In this document: one piece after another, positions 15,871-24,238 of the stretch | How positions within the stretch are numbered: position 1 is the first letter of the stretch | Layout of the letters: every line of letters starts with the position of its first letter | Source of the DNA: Candidatus Woesearchaeota archaeon | GTDB lineage: Archaea; Nanobdellota; Nanobdellia; Woesearchaeales; JAHWHD01 | Length of the DNA: 39,834 nt | Direction: 5' to 3' | NCBI GenBank assembly: GCA_019323525.1 | Contig: JAHWHD010000079.1 | Span: 1-39,834, forward strand | Notes under the pieces: generated by a model | Database searches by the model: none | Told to the model about the DNA's origin: nothing | Seen by the model: only the letters and a program-made list of their open reading frames with translations | Translations under genes and position numbers: made by a program

Positions 15871-16047
15871 TTATCTTCTCTTCTTCTTCTTAGCTTTTTT
15901 CTTAGCGACTTTCTTTTTAGCTTTCTTAGCTTTCTTCTTTTTGCCGCCTCTAGCCATCTTAGCTCTTGAGATATCTCCTTGCTTATCTACAAAGTATAGA
16001 TATCCAGATTCTTTCTTAACTCCAACTTTAGCTACTTTTTGTGCCAT
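15871..16047 (-). CDS. Small basic protein with Lys/Ala-rich tail
   Basis: 58 aa from MAQKVAKVGVKKESG; GAGGGTGA before this ATG supports it over upstream starts. The first half is a compact conserved-looking segment (ESGYLYFVDKQGDISRAKM), the second half RGGKKKKAKKAKKKVAKKK. I recall similar short proteins in Woesearchaeota/Pacearchaeota genomes, but no function. The GYLYFVDKQGDI part looks like a tiny beta hairpin; the tail probably binds nucleic acid. Confidence 0.75.
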   Translation of the reverse strand: MAQKVAKVGVKKESGYLYFVDKQGDISRAKMARGGKKKKAKKAKKKVAKKKAKKKKRR

Positions 16048-16136
16048 TTTGTTTTTCACCCTCTCATTTTTTAACAGAATAATCTGTTTATCGACTAAAT
16101 ATACAAAGGAGGTATTTAAATGTTTCGCTTTTTCTC

Positions 16137-16152
16137 CGTCGGAGCTCCGACG
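16137..16152. promoter_or_regulatory. 16-bp perfect palindrome between divergent genes
   Basis: CGTCGGAGCTCCGACG is a perfect GC-rich palindrome in an AT-rich intergenic region, about 35 nt upstream of the TATA box of the DUF1385 gene and near that of the small basic gene. It could be an operator for a dimeric regulator. No other copy was seen in the window. Confidence 0.5.
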
Positions 16153-16186
16153 AGGAAATTGCAACTTTCGGCAAGTGATGAAAAGA

Positions 16187-16197
16187 TTTTTATAATC
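16187..16197 (+). promoter_or_regulatory. TATA box of the DUF1385 gene
   Basis: TTTTTATAATC centred 26 nt before the ATG at 16218; a leaderless mRNA is likely. Confidence 0.6.
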
Positions 16198-16217
16198 CGG
16201 ATGAAAAAAAGAGAACT

Positions 16218-17054
16218 ATGAAACAGGAAATAGGCGGCCAGGCTGTTATCGAAGGAGTTATGATGCGTTCTCCGACGGACTTAACCATAGCTGTACGCAA
16301 AGAGGACAATTCAATTGTCACGAAAAAGGAGCGCATTCGGCGCCTGAAAAAACCATTCAGAGCACCGTTCATAAGAGGGATCGTCAGCCTTGTGGACACG
16401 GTCGTTATCGGCATAAAAGCACTGACATGGTCTGCAAACCAGGCAACTGACCATGACGAGGAACTCAGAGGAAGGGACATTTTCTTCATAATAGCTGTCT
16501 CGTTTGCCTTCGCCATAGCTTTCTTCATAGTCCTGCCGCTGTACTTGACAAAGCTCGTGACCCAGGACCAGGGAATTATTTTCAATCTTATAGATGGAGT
16601 GATAAGGATTGGTGTATTCCTTATCTATATCCTTGCAATCTCGCTTATGAAAGACGTGAAAAGGATCTTCCAGTACCATGGTGCTGAGCACAAAGCTGTT
16701 AACTGCTACGAGGACAACAAGGCTTTAACAGTCAAGAATGTCAAGAAGTACTCAACACTCCACCCAAGATGCGGAACAGCGTTCCTTGTAATTGTCCTAG
16801 TGATAAGTATCCTGGTATTCTCTGTAATCACAAGCCCAAGCTTCTGGGTTAAGCTTATCAGCAGAATTATCCTAATACCTGTTGTTGCAGGAATCTCGTT
16901 TGAGTTCCTTAAACTTGCCGGCAGGTACAGGCACAACCCCATCATCAAGATCCTTAATGCCCCAGGCATGGGAATACAGAAGATAACAACTAAAGAGCCA
17001 GATGATAAACAGATAGAAGTAGCAATCAAATCTCTTAAACTAGCACTTTCATAA
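16218..17054 (+). CDS. DUF1385 family membrane protein (YqhQ-like)
   Basis: 278 aa. Hallmark motifs: GGQAVIEGVMMRSP at residues 6-19, YHGAEHKAVNCYE and HPRCGTAFL. Four or five membrane helices (about 86-108, 120-142, 186-208, 212-235). The family occurs mainly in bacteria and has no established biochemical role. The conserved His, Glu and Cys suggest metal binding, which is inference. Transcribed from its own promoter beside the palindrome. Confidence 0.9.
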   Translation: MKQEIGGQAVIEGVMMRSPTDLTIAVRKEDNSIVTKKERIRRLKKPFRAPFIRGIVSLVDTVVIGIKALTWSANQATDHDEELRGRDIFFIIAVSFAFAIAFFIVLPLYLTKLVTQDQGIIFNLIDGVIRIGVFLIYILAISLMKDVKRIFQYHGAEHKAVNCYEDNKALTVKNVKKYSTLHPRCGTAFLVIVLVISILVFSVITSPSFWVKLISRIILIPVVAGISFEFLKLAGRYRHNPIIKILNAPGMGIQKITTKEPDDKQIEVAIKSLKLALS

Positions 17055-17056
17055 GA

Positions 17057-17066
17057 TTTATATAAT
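17057..17066 (+). promoter_or_regulatory. TATA box of the 17087 gene
   Basis: TTTATATAAT centred 26 nt before the ATG at 17087. Confidence 0.6.
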
Positions 17067-17086
17067 AGGATTCCTTAATTTGTACC

Positions 17087-17227
17087 ATGGTAAAATTCAG
17101 ATGCACCAAATGCAACTTTGAGATGGAACCTTACGATAAGACAAAAAAGCAGCCATTCGACCAGTGCCCATACTGCGGCAGGAAAGGCACAATGGTCATC
17201 AAACGACACATATTAGAAGAAATTTAA
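17087..17227 (+). CDS. Small zinc-ribbon protein
   Basis: 46 aa, MVKFRCTKCNFEMEPYDKTK onward. Two knuckles (CTKC and CPYCG) form a rubredoxin/zinc-ribbon fold. The TATA spacing supports a leaderless start. Likely a metal-binding or transcription-related mini-protein; function unknown. Confidence 0.8.
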   Translation: MVKFRCTKCNFEMEPYDKTKKQPFDQCPYCGRKGTMVIKRHILEEI

Positions 17228-17239
17228 GAAAAAAAAATA

Positions 17240-17410
17240 TTATTTCTTGAAATATTTTAGCATTATACCGAACCCTATTATAATCAGTATACCCGGCCAT
17301 AACTTGTTAAGATGATATCCTAGATAGCCAAGATAGTATAACAGGTAGACAACACCAATGTACAGAATTATTAATCCTCCAGTAAGCTTGCCAACATTAT
17401 TCTTCTCCAT
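17240..17410 (-). CDS. Small two-TM protein (LiaF N-terminal/DUF5668-like)
   Basis: 56 aa, MEKNNVGKLTGGLIILYIGV onward. Two membrane helices and LWPGILIIIGFGIM, typical of the LiaI/LiaF transmembrane module. GAGGTGAAG at 17415-17423 sets the start. Its 3' end is 12 bases from the convergent zinc-ribbon gene. Confidence 0.75.
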   Translation of the reverse strand: MEKNNVGKLTGGLIILYIGVVYLLYYLGYLGYHLNKLWPGILIIIGFGIMLKYFKK

Positions 17411-17503
17411 AAAACTTCACCTCTTTTGACAAGAAAATATGATTTTTGGTATATAAATTTATCTGTTTGATAAAATAAAAAGAGTAGTAAAAAAGAAAAA
17501 AAA

Positions 17504-19588
17504 TTAGTAGATTTCAATATCAGACACGCTTGTGCTGAGCTCAATCCTATTCACGCTTTCAAGGTCTTCTATCTTGTTAATCCTTAGAAGGTTTCTTGAC
17601 TTTGTATAGAGAAGTTCTTCAATGTACAAACTTCTTTCAACAGACGCAGTATACCTTTCACCGCCGTGGTCTATCAATCCGCGAACCTTGATATCGTCCT
17701 TGCTTATATCAAAGACTAAAGCTCCGTTCCAGCTCTCACCGCCCTCTCTCCAGTCATAGCTGTAAGCTGGTATGACTAGAAGGTTCTTGTCTTTTGAGAA
17801 CAGGAACGCTTTATGCTCATACTCGACAGTTGAACTTGCATACTTTGATTCAGTCACATACTTGGCAACCTCTTTAGGATTGCTTACATCGCTTACATCG
17901 AACAAGCTAATTTTCAGGCCTTGTTGACTTCCTGCCTCAGTTGTATCCCTTCCTATGCCTATAATCGTATCCTTGTCATAAGGGTGCAGGTACCTTGAAA
18001 ACCCAGGTATCTTCAACTCTCCAAGCTGCTTAATATTGCTCGGATTGCTTAAGTCTATCACAAAGAACGGATCAACCTGCCTGAAAGTTACCATGTAAAG
18101 CCTGTCTCCTATAAACCTTGTAGAGAAGATCCTCTCGTTTTCAGCAAGACCTTCTAGCTCGTCGAGTATCTCAAGTTCAGAATTCAAGGTATAGATGTTG
18201 TTTGTTGACTGTGTACTTGTCTTCTCAAACCTTGACCATCTAGGACTCAAGGTTGTAGCGATCCTAAAGACATCATTGTTTTCATCCATTGAAAACTGGT
18301 TGAGTATCTGTCCAGGAACCTTGCCATTTGCAACAGGCTCTATAGTTTGGCCATTAACATTAACCTTATTGATCACAGTATACTCAAAGTACTTAATCTT
18401 CTCTAGCTTTTCCAGGAGAAGTTCCTCAGCTTTCTTTTGAAGCTCGTCCTGCTCATCCGGAGTCAGCCTTGAAGCAGCATCTTCATACACTGCGTATATC
18501 TTTGCTTCTTTCTCGAACCTTGAGAGAACATCATTATCAACAGCCTTTATCTTCTCTATCAAAATCTTGTCATCCTGTGATAGCTTTGGCTCCAGAAGTT
18601 CCATCACAATCTCTTTCTGAAGCTCCCATTCATTGATCCTCTCTGTGTATGTTACATAGATATTGTCGTCTGACATGTAAAGGTTCTGCGAATACTCGAC
18701 AGCTATTGCTTTAGAGTTTACTGAAGGGGTTTGCATATCGATTGCATGGATGTTAACAAAGACAGGGTCATCGTACTGGATGTTAAAGTAATAGATATCT
18801 TCTACTGCAATCTCGCTCTTTGTAGTTCCGTCATATATTAAAGGCATTGGTACTGGTCTAACATAAGGAGACGAGGTTGTAAGGATATACGCTGTACCAT
18901 CTGTCATCCTGCCCCTGAAATAGCTACCCTCGAACTTATACTCTTTAAGAAGTTCAGGATTTTCTTTGTCACCAACATCATACATGTTTAGATATGTCAT
19001 ACCGCTCCTAGGAGAAAATCCAACCTCTCTAAAGAAAGTGTCACTGTAAAGGTTACCGAACACAGCAAGCACGTCTCCATCAATGAACAAAGACTCTGGC
19101 CTGCTTTCAAACACTATCCTTGATACAATCTCAGCGTCCTCACCAGGATACGCTTTTATTATGAAAAGCACCCTGTCAGAAACTGTGTAGATATACTCTC
19201 CATCAGTCTTGATAATATCAGCCTCGTCAACACCTGCTACCTGCACATTTGTCTCTGAAAAATCCACTCCTTCATCAACAGCTGCTGGCGCTGCTATTGC
19301 TTCACCAAAAGTAGCATCAGAGGCGACCCTCTCAACTGCAGCTTCAAGGACAGCGCCGCCTTTCAGCATATAATTATACCCTGCGCCTTCATTCTCCTTG
19401 ATAAAGTTCAACAGCTCAGCCTGCGACTTAAAGTTTAATGTCTCGACGTCTTCACCAATATCAAATGTCCTCTCTTCATAAGTACCTGGACCAGGAGTTA
19501 CCACTACAGGCTCTGGCTGGCACCCTACAATCACCGCTCCTACCAAGAGAAGCGCAAATGTAAATGCTAAAATATTCTCGAATTTCAT
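17504..19588 (-). CDS. Secreted beta-propeller protein, lipoprotein candidate
   Basis: 694 aa from MKFENILAF; GGAGG 8-12 nt before this ATG decides the start. A signal segment ends in AVIVGC with Cys23, a plausible lipobox. The mature part starts Pro-rich (QPEPVVVTPGPG). The conserved NVQVAGVDEADIIKTDGEYI is the mark of the Beta_propel (PF09826, COG4880) family of extracytoplasmic propellers related to WD-40 repeats; repeats such as GDRLYMVTF and LVIPAYSYDW follow. An inserted helical, Glu/Lys-rich section lies at about 340-400. Role unknown; with Lgt and LspA encoded nearby it is the best lipoprotein substrate in the window. Confidence 0.88.
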   Translation of the reverse strand: MKFENILAFTFALLLVGAVIVGCQPEPVVVTPGPGTYEERTFDIGEDVETLNFKSQAELLNFIKENEGAGYNYMLKGGAVLEAAVERVASDATFGEAIAAPAAVDEGVDFSETNVQVAGVDEADIIKTDGEYIYTVSDRVLFIIKAYPGEDAEIVSRIVFESRPESLFIDGDVLAVFGNLYSDTFFREVGFSPRSGMTYLNMYDVGDKENPELLKEYKFEGSYFRGRMTDGTAYILTTSSPYVRPVPMPLIYDGTTKSEIAVEDIYYFNIQYDDPVFVNIHAIDMQTPSVNSKAIAVEYSQNLYMSDDNIYVTYTERINEWELQKEIVMELLEPKLSQDDKILIEKIKAVDNDVLSRFEKEAKIYAVYEDAASRLTPDEQDELQKKAEELLLEKLEKIKYFEYTVINKVNVNGQTIEPVANGKVPGQILNQFSMDENNDVFRIATTLSPRWSRFEKTSTQSTNNIYTLNSELEILDELEGLAENERIFSTRFIGDRLYMVTFRQVDPFFVIDLSNPSNIKQLGELKIPGFSRYLHPYDKDTIIGIGRDTTEAGSQQGLKISLFDVSDVSNPKEVAKYVTESKYASSTVEYEHKAFLFSKDKNLLVIPAYSYDWREGGESWNGALVFDISKDDIKVRGLIDHGGERYTASVERSLYIEELLYTKSRNLLRINKIEDLESVNRIELSTSVSDIEIY

Positions 19589-19673
19589 AGTATCATCCTC
19601 CAATCATAGTAATATAAACCTATATGTATTAACCTTTATAAATACCTGTCGATAAGTTCGAGTTCAGTTGAAG

Positions 19674-19832
19674 TTATACACTCCTCAACCTGAACATAAC
19701 CACTACAGCAAACAGAAACAGTGTCAAAACACCTATCTTAAGCGTTATACCCTGGCCCCATATCCAAGATTTCATTACTAGGAAAAAAAGAACAACAATC
19801 AACCCATCCTTTAATATTCCGCCAAATCCCAT
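19674..19832 (-). CDS. Small two-TM protein downstream of the molybdoenzyme gene
   Basis: 52 aa, MGFGGILKDGLIVVLFFLVM onward, with two hydrophobic helices and a basic end FRLRSV. Its ATG lies 3 nt after the stop of the formate-dehydrogenase-like gene, so it is probably co-transcribed and might anchor or assist that enzyme; that role is a guess. No strong Shine-Dalgarno site. Confidence 0.6.
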   Translation of the reverse strand: MGFGGILKDGLIVVLFFLVMKSWIWGQGITLKIGVLTLFLFAVVVMFRLRSV

Positions 19833-19835
19833 AAC

Positions 19836-21680
19836 TCAGACCTTCTTAATGTTAACTGCAATTCTTTTTAGGTTTGGCTCTTCTACAACAGGCCCGAACT
19901 CAAGAGGTATTAACTTATTGACTAAACAAGAGCCGTAATGGAAAGGTACTAAGACAAGACCTTGAGGCACATCATCAGTTATCTTTGACTTCACCCTTAA
20001 CTTTCCAACCCTGCTCTTGATCTCTACAACATCACCATCTTTAAGCTTTAGCTTAGCACCGTCTTCTTTGCTTACTAAGCACAAAGGTTCAGGCTGCAGC
20101 TTCCTAAGAGCTTCCTGCCTCAGAGACATCTCTCCTGTACAGAAATGAAACTTCCACCTTTTAGTTGATAGTATGTAAGGATACTCTGCACTTGTATTCT
20201 CTTCAGCACACTCAAACTCTACAGGGTTGTAATGCTTAAACTTAACTGGCCTGTAGACCCATTGCGATTTATGCTTAATTAACTTCTCCACACTCATCTT
20301 TTCATATCCAGGCCTCTTTTTTATAATCTCATTAAACACATCCATGCTGTGATTATACTTGTAATCCTTGCCAAAATACTTTGCAGCATCTCTTATCATC
20401 AACCAGTTTGGCTTGCTCTCTCCCATTGGCTCTACAGCTTTCTCAAGATACCTTACCCTTGACTCAGCATTTGTATAGCTGCCGTCACGCTCAGCCCAGC
20501 TACAGCTGGGAAGAACAACATTTGCGAAGTTCATTGTAGTGTTAGGGTAAGTCGTGTGCAGAACAACAAACATATCCTTCATAGCTTTATGGCATGCTTT
20601 AAGGTCAGGCATGCTCTGCGCAGGGTTACTCTCCATGATCCAATAGGCCTTTACTTTATTAAGGAATATCGAGCCAGAGATTGTATCGCCTCCTTCTTTA
20701 GGAAGCATACCCATATCACCAACCCCCTGGATATTAGCCTTACCTCTCATCGAGATTATCTTACCTTTCATAGCAAGAACCAGATTAATTGCAGCAAAAA
20801 CATTCTCAACTCCATAGGTATGCTGCGTCAAAGTCATTCCGAAGCCAAGAGCAAACCTTTTACTCTTTGCAATGAGCTTCGCGACTTTCCTTACATCCTC
20901 TTCATTGAAATAGCACTGTGTACAGACCTTCTTTACGTGATCTATGGTATACTTCTCAACATTTTTTACCATTCCAGCAGGCAACTTTATTGCACCCATG
21001 TTATGCAACTGGTTCATAAGAGCGTTAAGGAAAACCATCTCAGTACCCACTTTAACCTCCACATACATGTCAGCGTGCTGTGCTGTTTCATCCCTCCAAT
21101 CCTTTACACAGATTAATTTCGCGCCGTTTTTCTGCGCTGCCAATATCTTCTGCTGAAAAGCCACAGGATAAGAAGCTGCAGGATCAGAGCCAATGATGAG
21201 TATACAATCAGAGTTCTTGAAATCATCAATCTTTGCAGGCATTGCAGTTATCCCAAAGGCTTCATAGAAAGCATAGCACGTAGTTGCATGACACAATCTT
21301 GCACAACTGTCCAGATTCTTGCACTTGAAGAGATCGTCTGCAAATTTCGCAAGAAGATAATTATCCTCATTTGTGCAAGGACTGCTTCCATAGAAAGCCA
21401 CCTGTTCAGGCTTAAGGTTTTTCATATTCTTATAGATGAACTTGTACGCTTCATCATAAGTGACAGGGACCAGTTTACCGTTCTTCCGTATCATCGGCTT
21501 TAGGATTCTGTCCTTGGCATATATTGTCTGGAAACTAAAACGGCCTTTAATGCACGGATTTCCTTCAGAAACAGGGTCCTTTTCCCATGGAGTAACACCT
21601 GTAACTTTGCCATTCTCTACATTAAGATAATAAGAACAACCAACACCGCAATAAGGACACATAGTAAGTACTTTTTTCAT
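19836..21680 (-). CDS. fdhA: Formate dehydrogenase alpha-like molybdopterin oxidoreductase
   Basis: 614 aa. An N-terminal 4Fe-4S site (Cys8, Cys11, Cys15, Cys43), then the molybdopterin core. Cys130 in DSCARLCHATT aligns with the Mo/W-ligating Cys/Sec of FdhA, so it is the cysteine form. VCTQCYFNEEDVRKVAKLIA and the C-terminal dinucleotide-binding domain (about 500-614, STKRWKFHFCTGEMSLRQEA) fit the family. Predicted reaction: formate/CO2 interconversion. No beta subunit, hydrogenase or FdhD is in the window, so the electron partner is unknown; the ferredoxin at 24239 is a candidate. No signal peptide, hence cytoplasmic. GGGGTG precedes the ATG. Confidence 0.88.
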   Translation of the reverse strand: MKKVLTMCPYCGVGCSYYLNVENGKVTGVTPWEKDPVSEGNPCIKGRFSFQTIYAKDRILKPMIRKNGKLVPVTYDEAYKFIYKNMKNLKPEQVAFYGSSPCTNEDNYLLAKFADDLFKCKNLDSCARLCHATTCYAFYEAFGITAMPAKIDDFKNSDCILIIGSDPAASYPVAFQQKILAAQKNGAKLICVKDWRDETAQHADMYVEVKVGTEMVFLNALMNQLHNMGAIKLPAGMVKNVEKYTIDHVKKVCTQCYFNEEDVRKVAKLIAKSKRFALGFGMTLTQHTYGVENVFAAINLVLAMKGKIISMRGKANIQGVGDMGMLPKEGGDTISGSIFLNKVKAYWIMESNPAQSMPDLKACHKAMKDMFVVLHTTYPNTTMNFANVVLPSCSWAERDGSYTNAESRVRYLEKAVEPMGESKPNWLMIRDAAKYFGKDYKYNHSMDVFNEIIKKRPGYEKMSVEKLIKHKSQWVYRPVKFKHYNPVEFECAEENTSAEYPYILSTKRWKFHFCTGEMSLRQEALRKLQPEPLCLVSKEDGAKLKLKDGDVVEIKSRVGKLRVKSKITDDVPQGLVLVPFHYGSCLVNKLIPLEFGPVVEEPNLKRIAVNIKKV

Positions 21681-21742
21681 GAAAACACCCCTTTTGATAA
21701 AATATAGAGATTCAGTGATTTAGGTTTTATATATTTTATGTT

Positions 21743-22972
21743 TCAGCCAAAAAAATGCCTTTTTGCATACTCTTCATGCATGAACTCGGTATAACGATCA
21801 TGGAACTCTGGAGTCTCTCCCAGGCCGATGACATAAAATTTAGAATCAGCAAATCCAAAATGCGATATAAGTTTTGCCATTGTGAATGCCTGTGTGCCTG
21901 TAGTAAGCACATCATCAAAAATAACAACATTATCCGGCTTCTCAGCATTGAGTTGTTTTATACCCATTGTTGTGAACTGTACGATTCTATCACGATTAAG
22001 TTTAGGCTTTGGATGTATCCTGCACACAGCTCGCGAATCAAAATACGTAAGTCCCAATCTTTTTGCAACATTCTTGATCATCACCCTATTAATATCAGTC
22101 TTATAACAGTACTCTGGTTCTGAGTTAGGAGCAGCCATGATATAAGTAGTCCCTTTAAGGTCTAGGCTCTGGACAAGAGCTGTTATTCTATTTATGAACC
22201 TAATTACAACATCATTATACCTTTGGCGCCACTTCGGTTGACGGTTATGAAAAAAATAGTCAGGAATTCCCGCATGAAGCACTTTGCCTGAAAACTCCTT
22301 TGCTCTTTTGAAAGCTATCACAGACCATTCAAATCCTCCTTTGTTAGCACCATAATATTTCTGGTATGCTGCATAATTAATCCAAGGAAACCAGCCATTA
22401 TACTCAGATATCGGCAGGATGTTAAAAGTTGCAGGAACCTTTCTCTTTTCATGTATGAGCAAACCCATCTCAAACTGCACTATAGCATTTTCCAAGTCAT
22501 CTACAGTCGAGACAAGCAGAGAAGGTTCTGCTTTCTGAATTTTCTCTGCATCAAAATGCCCCCATGACACGCCTATAGAAGCCATATTGCATCCATGCGC
22601 CGCAAGAACATCTCTTGGAGAATCCCCTATCATGATTGTATCTGCAGGATTTAGACCTTCGATGCGAAGCATGATATCAAGGTCAGAGTCATTTGGCTTA
22701 TTCAGTGAACTAAATATTTGAATATCATCAGGATAACCGTGCTTTCTCATCAAGGCCCTAGTAACAGCCTCATCTGCGTTAGTAGCGACATAAACACGAT
22801 GGTTTTTATTTAATTCTTTCACTAGATCGCAAAGACCAGGCACATCTGTTGTCTCAACCTTTTCAGGATTTTTTGCAACCCAGTCTCTTCCCTCCCTTGT
22901 ACTTCTGTAAGGCCGAGTTTTATCTGTAAGCATAAGAGTTCCATCAGCATCCAAAAGAATATTAGCTTTCAT
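21743..22972 (-). CDS. HAD phosphatase-phosphoribosyltransferase fusion
   Basis: 409 aa. The N-terminal HAD domain (1-165) carries LLDADGTL (Asp8, Asp10), YVATNAD, a Lys in NKPNDSD and TIMIGDSPRD. The C-terminal half is a type I phosphoribosyltransferase with the PRPP loop VVIFDDVLTTGTQ (349-361), most like ComF-type PRTases. In between is a Trp/Tyr-rich linker (FPWINYAAYQKYYG). Its ATG overlaps the dprA stop as ATGA, so the two are coupled. PRTase plus phosphatase could build and dephosphorylate a nucleotide-like compound; the substrate is unknown. Not a standard purine or pyrimidine salvage gene. Confidence 0.85.
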   Translation of the reverse strand: MKANILLDADGTLMLTDKTRPYRSTREGRDWVAKNPEKVETTDVPGLCDLVKELNKNHRVYVATNADEAVTRALMRKHGYPDDIQIFSSLNKPNDSDLDIMLRIEGLNPADTIMIGDSPRDVLAAHGCNMASIGVSWGHFDAEKIQKAEPSLLVSTVDDLENAIVQFEMGLLIHEKRKVPATFNILPISEYNGWFPWINYAAYQKYYGANKGGFEWSVIAFKRAKEFSGKVLHAGIPDYFFHNRQPKWRQRYNDVVIRFINRITALVQSLDLKGTTYIMAAPNSEPEYCYKTDINRVMIKNVAKRLGLTYFDSRAVCRIHPKPKLNRDRIVQFTTMGIKQLNAEKPDNVVIFDDVLTTGTQAFTMAKLISHFGFADSKFYVIGLGETPEFHDRYTEFMHEEYAKRHFFG

Positions 22973-23853
22973 CTAAACCTCCCGTTAGGAACTGTATACA
23001 TCCCTTCCAGGTTCTTTATCCATTCATAGTCAGGCAATTTAGATGCGGCAACGACATTATTCTGAAGAACATATAATTGTTTTCCCTGCTTTAAACAATC
23101 GCGAACAGCGTTCTGTGTACCGCTTTTGTCATTAGCCCTAACAACAACAATTCCATCTGAAAGGCCCACAGTAGTCTGGTTCCTGTGCGCAAAGTAGGAA
23201 GGAAATGTGCGTATGCCGATTGGATACTGTGAAACCACAAGATGCGCTTCTCGTATCCTTGCAAGCAATCCTATATTGAATTTTGGAGAACACCTGTCTA
23301 GAGGGGTACCTAAGACTGCTATTGTCCTTCCCTTGTAAAGCAATGCAGAAGTGTGCGCAGCAGTATCGCATCCATAAGCCAAGCCACTGACTATGACATA
23401 CCCCTTATTAACTAGTCTCTGAACAATCCTGGCACAATCGCTTTTATCTATATCGTCAGGCTGCCTTGTACCAACAACAGCCATTGCTTTCTCAGCTTGT
23501 AACAATGAAATATCTCCTTGCACATAAAGGACAGGAGTAGCCCCGTCAACTTTCCTCAACCTGTCAGGATACTCTGGATCGTTTATGGTGATAGTTCTAA
23601 AGTCTGTAGCAAGTATCTTTTCAAGAGCTCCAGCCAGGTTAGGGATTTCATCTAGATTTAATTTCTCGAACAAAGTATTCTTTGAATCAAATATGCCGCC
23701 AAAACCCCCATGACATTGCAACTCTTTTTTAAGGTGCTTGTTTGCACTAGGACTTCCGATCCGTATCTGGGTTTTTTTATCTGCATCTCTATAACTAAGA
23801 AGAGCAACGTGAAAAAAACATTCCCTTTTATCTCTGTCAGTAGGAATATCCAT
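22969..23853 (-). CDS. dprA: DprA/Smf-like protein
   Basis: 294 aa. The Rossmann-type DprA core (about 148-290) has MAVVGTRQPDD, VIVSGLAYGCDTAAHTSAL, TIAVLGTPLD, FPSYFAHRNQTTVGLSDG and SGTQNAVRDCLKQGKQLYVL. The first 80 residues are not a typical SAM domain, and the C-terminal winged helix is missing. In bacteria DprA loads RecA on incoming single strands during transformation. Here a leaderless promoter drives it as first gene of a two-gene operon with a HAD-PRTase, which argues for a conflict or nucleotide-signal role over simple competence; this is inference. Confidence 0.9.
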   Translation of the reverse strand: MDIPTDRDKRECFFHVALLSYRDADKKTQIRIGSPSANKHLKKELQCHGGFGGIFDSKNTLFEKLNLDEIPNLAGALEKILATDFRTITINDPEYPDRLRKVDGATPVLYVQGDISLLQAEKAMAVVGTRQPDDIDKSDCARIVQRLVNKGYVIVSGLAYGCDTAAHTSALLYKGRTIAVLGTPLDRCSPKFNIGLLARIREAHLVVSQYPIGIRTFPSYFAHRNQTTVGLSDGIVVVRANDKSGTQNAVRDCLKQGKQLYVLQNNVVAASKLPDYEWIKNLEGMYTVPNGRFR

Positions 23854-23872
23854 GAGCCGAGAAAAGCCAGGT

Positions 23873-23883
23873 ATTTATATAAA
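23873..23883 (-). promoter_or_regulatory. TATA box of the dprA operon
   Basis: Minus-strand TTTATATAAAT centred 25 nt before the dprA ATG; leaderless. Confidence 0.6.
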
Positions 23884-23938
23884 GATTTATAGGCTGGAGA
23901 ATAAGATGATTAAGATGATTAAAACCGATAAATTTAAT

Positions 23939-23953
23939 TTAAAAAATAAAAAA
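23939..23953 (-). terminator. Poly-T terminator candidate
   Basis: Minus-strand T6-A-T6 just after the stop of the 23954 gene. Confidence 0.4.
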
Positions 23954-24190
23954 TCAGAGATGCTCCATTGCCTTCTCTATCAAAGGCATGACTGCTTCTA
24001 CTTCCTCTTTAGTAAGACGACCGAGTTTTGCAAAGCTTGTCGAACCATCTGCTTTTTTATTCTCTCTCGTCAACTGCAGTTTAGGAACACCTTCATTATA
24101 AGCCTTGACTGCCACTACCACATTACTCCTCTCAAACTCAGCCCTCTCCTCAAAAAGAGTCTTATCTAAACTAGGATCAAATCCCGCCAT
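23954..24190 (-). CDS. Small protein, possibly PC4-like ssDNA-binding
   Basis: 78 aa from MAGFDPSLDKTLF; GAGGTG 6 nt before this ATG beats the start 9 nt upstream. The middle (NVVVAVKAYNEGVPKLQLTR, SFAKLGRLTKEEVEAVMPLI) recalls the beta sheet plus C-terminal helix of PC4/p15 coactivators, which bind single-stranded DNA. The match is by eye and moderate. It follows the ferredoxin gene by about 50 nt and may be the last gene of that operon. Confidence 0.6.
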   Translation of the reverse strand: MAGFDPSLDKTLFEERAEFERSNVVVAVKAYNEGVPKLQLTRENKKADGSTSFAKLGRLTKEEVEAVMPLIEKAMEHL

Positions 24191-24238
24191 TATTAACACC
24201 TCGCTGTATTGGATTAAAAACTAAAAATTAAAGAAAAA

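Noticed and set aside
19836..21680. Selenocysteine in the formate dehydrogenase
   Set aside because: The active-site codon is Cys and the frame has no internal TGA.
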